From: Larix sibirica
Lineage: Eukaryota > Streptophyta > Pinopsida > Pinales > Pinaceae
Length of the DNA stretch: 20,079 nt
NCBI GenBank assembly: GCA_004151065.3
Contig: NWUY0300034944.1
Span: 7,016 to 27,094, forward strand
Direction: 5' to 3'
A model generated the notes under the pieces. That model searched no databases and was not told where the DNA came from. It was given only the letters and a program-made list of their open reading frames with translations. The position numbers were made by a program, and so were the translations under genes. Shown here piece after piece: positions 18,837 through 20,079 of this stretch (position 1 is its first letter; every line of letters begins with the position of its first letter).

Positions 18837-20079
18837 AGGTCCACAGCTCCAAATATCGCTAACACTATGAAGGTGATCAGGCATTTTCCAAGGCTCTTTG
18901 ATTAGAGCATGAATGAGAGCTTAAGAGAAAAAGTTATCGAGGATTTGTAAGGAGTCCTGTTATCTTTTAAGAAGGAAAAGAGTGGAAGTTATCAATGAGG
19001 AATTGAAAGGGGTCATGTTATCTTTTAAGAAGGCAAAGAGTCTTGGGCATGATCACTGGACTGTGGAATTTATTTAGTTTTTTATGAAATGTTAGAAGAT
19101 GAGATTTGAAGGTTGTGGAAGAATCTAAAACTTCAAGTAAAGTGTTGCGGGGGATTAATTCTACATCCATTGCCCTAATTACTAAAAAGAATGAACTTAA
19201 TTCCTTAGATACTGTAGGCCCATCTCACTTTGTAATCTTATTTACAAACTCATTTCGAAGATTATAGAAAATAGGCTTAAGGGGATGTTGTCTAAAGTGA
19301 TTTCAGAGTAACAATTTGGGTTTTTTCAATGGGACGATTCATGATGCAATGGGAACCACCCATGAGGGTTTACATTCAATCACATCAGACAAACTTCCAA
19401 TGATAGTGATGAAGATTGACTTAGCTAAGGATTATGATAAGGTAAATTGGTTGTACATCACAATAGTTCTGCTTCAACTAGGAATGAATCTGCAAACAAT
19501 TAATTGGATTACAAAATGTGCTTCTTCAGTCTCTTTTGTTGTTTTAATAAATGGAACTCCTTTCATGGTTTTCAATGGTTTAAAGGGGCTTATACAAGGT
19601 TGTCCCTTGTCCCCCTTCTTGTTTCTATTGGTTGTTCAATTTTTAAGCAAGATGATAGCATAAGAAAAAAACGTGGGTGCTATCAAAGGTATTACAGCGA
19701 TCAATTTTATGTTTCTCTCACATCTATTGTTTGTAGATGATATCTTGATCTTTAGTCATGGCTCTCTTCGAGAACTAAAGATGTATAAAGACATTCTAGA
19801 AATGTATTGCAATGCCACTAGAATGGAGGTAAATTTTAATAAAGCTTACATGCTTTTCAATAAAATTGGCCTTTGAGCTGAGAAATCAAATATCACAAAT
19901 ATTAGCCCTCCCTTCAAGTTCCATTAAATAGGTAGTGGAGTATTTGGGATTCAATCTGAACCAAAGGACTATAGGTATGATGATTGTTATGTCTATTTAA
20001 AAAAGAAATGATGCAAGGATCAATTGTTTTAATCGCATATGGAGGAAGATTGGTACTTGTAAATTCAACAATGTTAAAT
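18837..20079 (+). pseudogene. LINE-4: reverse transcriptase region of an L1-type ORF2, runs off the window
   Basis: The + strand begins with RSTAPNIANTMKVIRHFPRL, the block just before RT, then EELKGVMLSFKKAKSLGHD (usual KSPGPDG). RYCRPISLCNLIYKLISKII (19207-19266) leads to a TAA at 19309-19311 and a frameshift. One frame then runs from 19316 to 19876 with a single TAA (19661-19663). It contains KIDLAKDYDKVNW (19412-19450, motif A), QGCPLSPFLF (from 19595, motif B) and FVDDILIF (19730-19741 holds FVDD, motif C). A shifted VEYLGFNL and YGGRLVLVNSTML near the window end match the downstream LINE block. All three expected catalytic Asp are present, unlike LINE-3. The endonuclease is missing. Stops and frameshifts make it inactive. 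It differs enough from LINE-3 to suggest another subfamily. Confidence 0.9.
18933..19042 (+). repeat. 55-58-bp tandem duplication within LINE-4
   Basis: GTTATCGAGGATTTGTAAGG (18933) and GTTATCAATGAGGAATTGAA (18988) start two related copies, and both contain TATCTTTTAAGAAGG (18961 and 19019). The duplicated part encodes the EELKGVMLSFKKAKS helix before RT. Confidence 0.7.

Noticed and set aside
1-20079. A CRISPR array, operon, tRNA/rRNA gene or intact host gene
   Set aside because: There are no spacer-type direct repeats, no ribosomal or tRNA cloverleaf sequences that I could recognise, and no long intact reading frame on either strand.

Overview
This 20 kb window reads as repeat-dense intergenic DNA from a large plant nuclear genome. 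A gymnosperm such as a conifer is plausible, because old, decayed LINE, Ty3/gypsy, Ty1/copia and hAT copies lie almost end to end in AT-rich DNA, but the sequence alone does not fix the species. I see no intact host gene, no rRNA, no convincing tRNA and no CRISPR array. Every coding remnant carries stops and frameshifts, so the window is a mosaic of dead transposable elements.

Left part (1-7258). A Ty1/copia protease fragment on the + strand ends at a single N (436). It is followed on the minus strand by a decayed Ty3/gypsy element: an LTR (about 2291-3436), a primer binding site complementary to initiator tRNA-Met (2279-2290), a short gag remnant and a protease domain (557-1140). Reverse transcriptase and integrase are absent. 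Positions 3437-6200 are AT-rich and hold no gene I can support. Positions 6228-6560 hold a two-level tandem repeat. Next comes a 206-bp tandem duplication (6919-7257), each copy ending in a purine tract plus TGTAACA, which looks like the internal-region/3' LTR boundary of a second LTR retrotransposon. A second single N (7258) ends this part.

Middle part (7259-17420). After a short stretch resembling a copia LTR, the sequence is organised as an approximately 4.0 kb tandem arrangement. Each unit contains part of an L1-type LINE ORF2 on the + strand and, in opposite orientation, a decayed hAT transposase with a BED zinc finger, a DUF659-like core and VHTLNL / W-x(n)-PIY-type motifs. The order is LINE-1 fragment, hAT-1 (reverse), LINE-2 (endonuclease plus RT linker), hAT-2 (reverse), LINE-3 (endonuclease, RT and C-terminal region). 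LINE-2 and LINE-3 share a nonsense codon at the same residue. The two hAT copies share two nonsense codons and the loss of a catalytic Asp. The copies therefore most simply arose by duplication of already dead sequence, and unequal crossing-over between LINE-1 and LINE-3 explains the layout.

Right part (17421-20079). An AT-rich region with tandem, partly palindromic repeats (17804-18402) is followed by a fourth LINE fragment (18837 to the window end). It retains all three expected catalytic Asp residues of the reverse transcriptase motifs but has stops and frameshifts.

No cooperating gene set or new functional system is evident. The most informative structure is the compound LINE/hAT tandem duplication.
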